22,575 bases of DNA, taken from NCBI GenBank assembly GCA_964548905.1, contig CAZJTL010000065.1:1-22575 (forward strand), written 5' to 3'. Below, in pieces: positions 21,666 to 22,575 of the stretch. Position numbers and translations under genes: made by a program. The DNA is from CAZJTL01 sp964548905. GTDB lineage: Bacteria; Cyanobacteriota; Cyanobacteriia; Cyanobacteriales; Xenococcaceae. Within the stretch, counting starts at the first letter, position 1. Each line of letters starts with the position of its first letter. The notes under the pieces are model-generated. The model had not been told where the DNA came from. It ran no database searches and saw only the letters and a list, made by a program, of their open reading frames with translations.

Positions 21666-21775
21666 GGGCTAGGGGTTAGAGAGTAGGGGGAGCGGAGGGA
21701 GCGGGGGAAGCGGAGGAAGCAGGGGAAGCAGGGAGCGGAGGAAGCAGGGGAAGCAGGGGGAGCGGAGGAAGAAAT
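21650..21775. repeat. STRR tract overlapping the terC 3' end
   Basis: GGGGCTA heptamers (about 21652-21680) are followed by purine-rich AGCGGAGG and GGAAGCAGG 8-9-mers (about 21688-21772). The array contributes the last codons and the stop codon of terC. Confidence 0.85.
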
Positions 21776-21799
21776 AAAAACTATTGCCTTCTGACTTTT

Positions 21800-21827
21800 G
21801 TAGGGGCGAATAGCCATTCGCCCCTAC
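21800..21827. terminator. 12-bp hairpin between convergent terC and ndk
   Basis: GTAGGGGCGAAT (21800-21811), loop AGCC, ATTCGCCCCTAC (21816-21827) is a perfect 12-bp palindrome. Placed between two converging genes, it could stop transcription from both sides. There is no clean U-run after it on either strand, and the sequence looks like a dispersed cyanobacterial extragenic palindrome, so the terminator role is an inference. Confidence 0.5.
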
Positions 21828-21883
21828 GACTTCTGACTTTAAAACCTCCTGCCTTCTATTCCCTGTTCCCTGTTCCCTATGAA

Positions 21884-22333
21884 TTATTCATACAACCAAG
21901 ATTTGTTAGCGGGTTCCCAGTTTGTTAACTCGTCATTACTGAACCATAATGCAATTTCTGTTTGTGCGGTTTCGATCGCATCGGAACCATGAATTAAGTT
22001 ACGACCAATATTAACCCCAAAGTCGCCGCGAATAGTTCCAGGTTCGGCACTGAGAGGGTTGGTAGCACCAATAATTTTGCGAGCAGATGCCACTACACCA
22101 TCGCCTTGCCAAACTGTTGCTACAACTGGACCAGAGGTAATAAAATCTACTAAACTGCCGAAAAATGGTCTTTCTTTGTGAACGGCGTAGTGTTTTTCTG
22201 CTAGTTCGCGAGAAACATTGAGCATTTTTAAGCCAACTAGAGTAAATCCTTTTGCTTCAAAGCGACGAATCACTTCGCCAATAATATTGCGTTGTACCCC
22301 GTCAGGTTTGACCATCACAAAGGTTCTTTCCAC
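21884..22333 (-). CDS. ndk: Nucleoside-diphosphate kinase
   Basis: Moves the terminal phosphate from ATP to nucleoside diphosphates through a phospho-histidine, balancing NTP and dNTP pools in the cytosol. The 149 residues are of family length. The N-terminal motif ERTFVMVKPDGVQR, the RPFF block and the active-site region RNLIHGSDAIETAQTEI with catalytic H115 are all intact. The start codon is GTG (22331-22333), supported by an AAAGGA site 7 nt upstream; no in-frame ATG comes before the conserved N-terminus. Transcribed alone, converging with terC. Confidence 0.97.
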   Translation of the reverse strand: MERTFVMVKPDGVQRNIIGEVIRRFEAKGFTLVGLKMLNVSRELAEKHYAVHKERPFFGSLVDFITSGPVVATVWQGDGVVASARKIIGATNPLSAEPGTIRGDFGVNIGRNLIHGSDAIETAQTEIALWFSNDELTNWEPANKSWLYE

Positions 22334-22416
22334 AGTTTTATCCTTTTAATTTAAAAATTTACACAAGTCTCAGATTAGCGCAGATTGCGGTTGAAATCTT
22401 GAAAACTTATTTTTTA

Positions 22417-22512
22417 GGGTTCATGGTTCATGGTTCATGGTTCATTGCTAATAGCCTTCAGCTTTCAGCCTTCAGCCTTGAGCAGTTAACTGATAACTGA
22501 TAGCTGATAACT
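22417..22512. repeat. STRR tract upstream of ndk
   Basis: TTCATGG heptamers (about 22420-22446, ATGAACY on the minus strand), CAGCTTT/CAGCCTT heptamers (about 22458-22482) and TGATAAC/TGATAGC units (about 22490-22512). The rest of 22334-22575 contains no gene that I can see. Confidence 0.85.
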
Positions 22513-22524
22513 TTAAAGTTTATT

Positions 22525-22575
22525 AGACCTCTTGCAAAAGTCAGAACAAAATAAGAGAAAATAATTCAAGACCTA
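22525..22575. mobile_element. Possible insertion sequence terminus at the right edge
   Basis: AGACCTCTTGCAAAAGTC at 22525-22542 resembles terminal inverted repeats I associate with IS5-like elements in cyanobacteria, and the 33 nt that follow contain no host gene. The element itself would lie beyond the window, so neither the other inverted repeat nor a transposase can be seen. This rests on pattern recall only. Confidence 0.3.

Noticed and set aside
3403..22512. CRISPR array among the repeats
   Set aside because: All arrays have contiguous 7-9-nt units without 30-40-nt spacers, and no cas genes are present.

Overview
The window comes from a cyanobacterium. The clearest signs are psaM (a 31-residue photosystem I subunit), a PatA/PixG-type response regulator, a cyanobacterial-type glycogen phosphorylase, very frequent GCGATCGC (HIP1) octamers and GATCG-rich sequence, and many short tandemly repeated repetitive (STRR) tracts of 7-9 nt between genes. 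Base composition is moderately AT-rich. The species cannot be named from sequence alone.

Region by region. 1-218: 5' end of glycogen phosphorylase (minus strand, runs off the left edge). 219-662: gene-poor DNA with a large 90-nt palindrome and two small hairpins. 663-1880: a TnpB-only (IS1341-type) IS200/IS605-family element with intact RuvC and zinc-finger residues, ending in a hairpin whose 3' arm overlaps the tnpB stop codon. 1869-12098: a long minus-strand chemosensory operon. In transcription order it encodes a PATAN-receiver response regulator, a tandem CheW, a methyl-accepting chemoreceptor, (an interrupted S23/IVP four-helix-bundle ORF), CheA fused to a receiver, a stand-alone CheB-like receiver, CheB and CheR with TPRs. 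12099-12926: promoter-side DNA, an inverted repeat and a decayed thiopurine methyltransferase fragment. 12927-17693: TldD protease, SppA peptidase and type 2 IPP isomerase (fni). 17683-18725: pyrR overlapping fni, preceded by a conserved hypothetical gene. 19127-20282: a TPR gene (plus) converging on and overlapping a single-TM protein gene (minus). 20449-20544: psaM (minus). 20934-21665: a TerC-family membrane protein (plus). 21884-22333: ndk (minus, GTG start). The right edge may touch an IS terminus.

How the parts work together. The chemosensory cluster holds everything for a complete adapting two-component array: receptor, coupling protein, kinase with built-in receiver, methyltransferase, methylesterase, and two possible outputs. 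A CheR-TPR, CheB and CheA-receiver set resembles Wsp/alternative-function systems more than the CheB/CheR-free Pix/Pil phototaxis loci usual in cyanobacteria, yet the operon begins with a PixG/PatA-like regulator. The other genes are housekeeping: proteolysis and peptide quality control (tldD, sppA), isoprenoid precursor isomerisation (fni), pyrimidine salvage/regulation (pyrR), nucleotide balance (ndk) and photosystem I (psaM).

The most striking feature beyond the genes is how far the STRR tracts have entered functional sequence. An octamer array is translated as an 8-residue repeat inside CheA. A heptamer array supplies the cheR start codon. Another supplies the terC stop codon. Octamer arrays of one family lie on both sides of the broken S23-family ORF inside the che operon.
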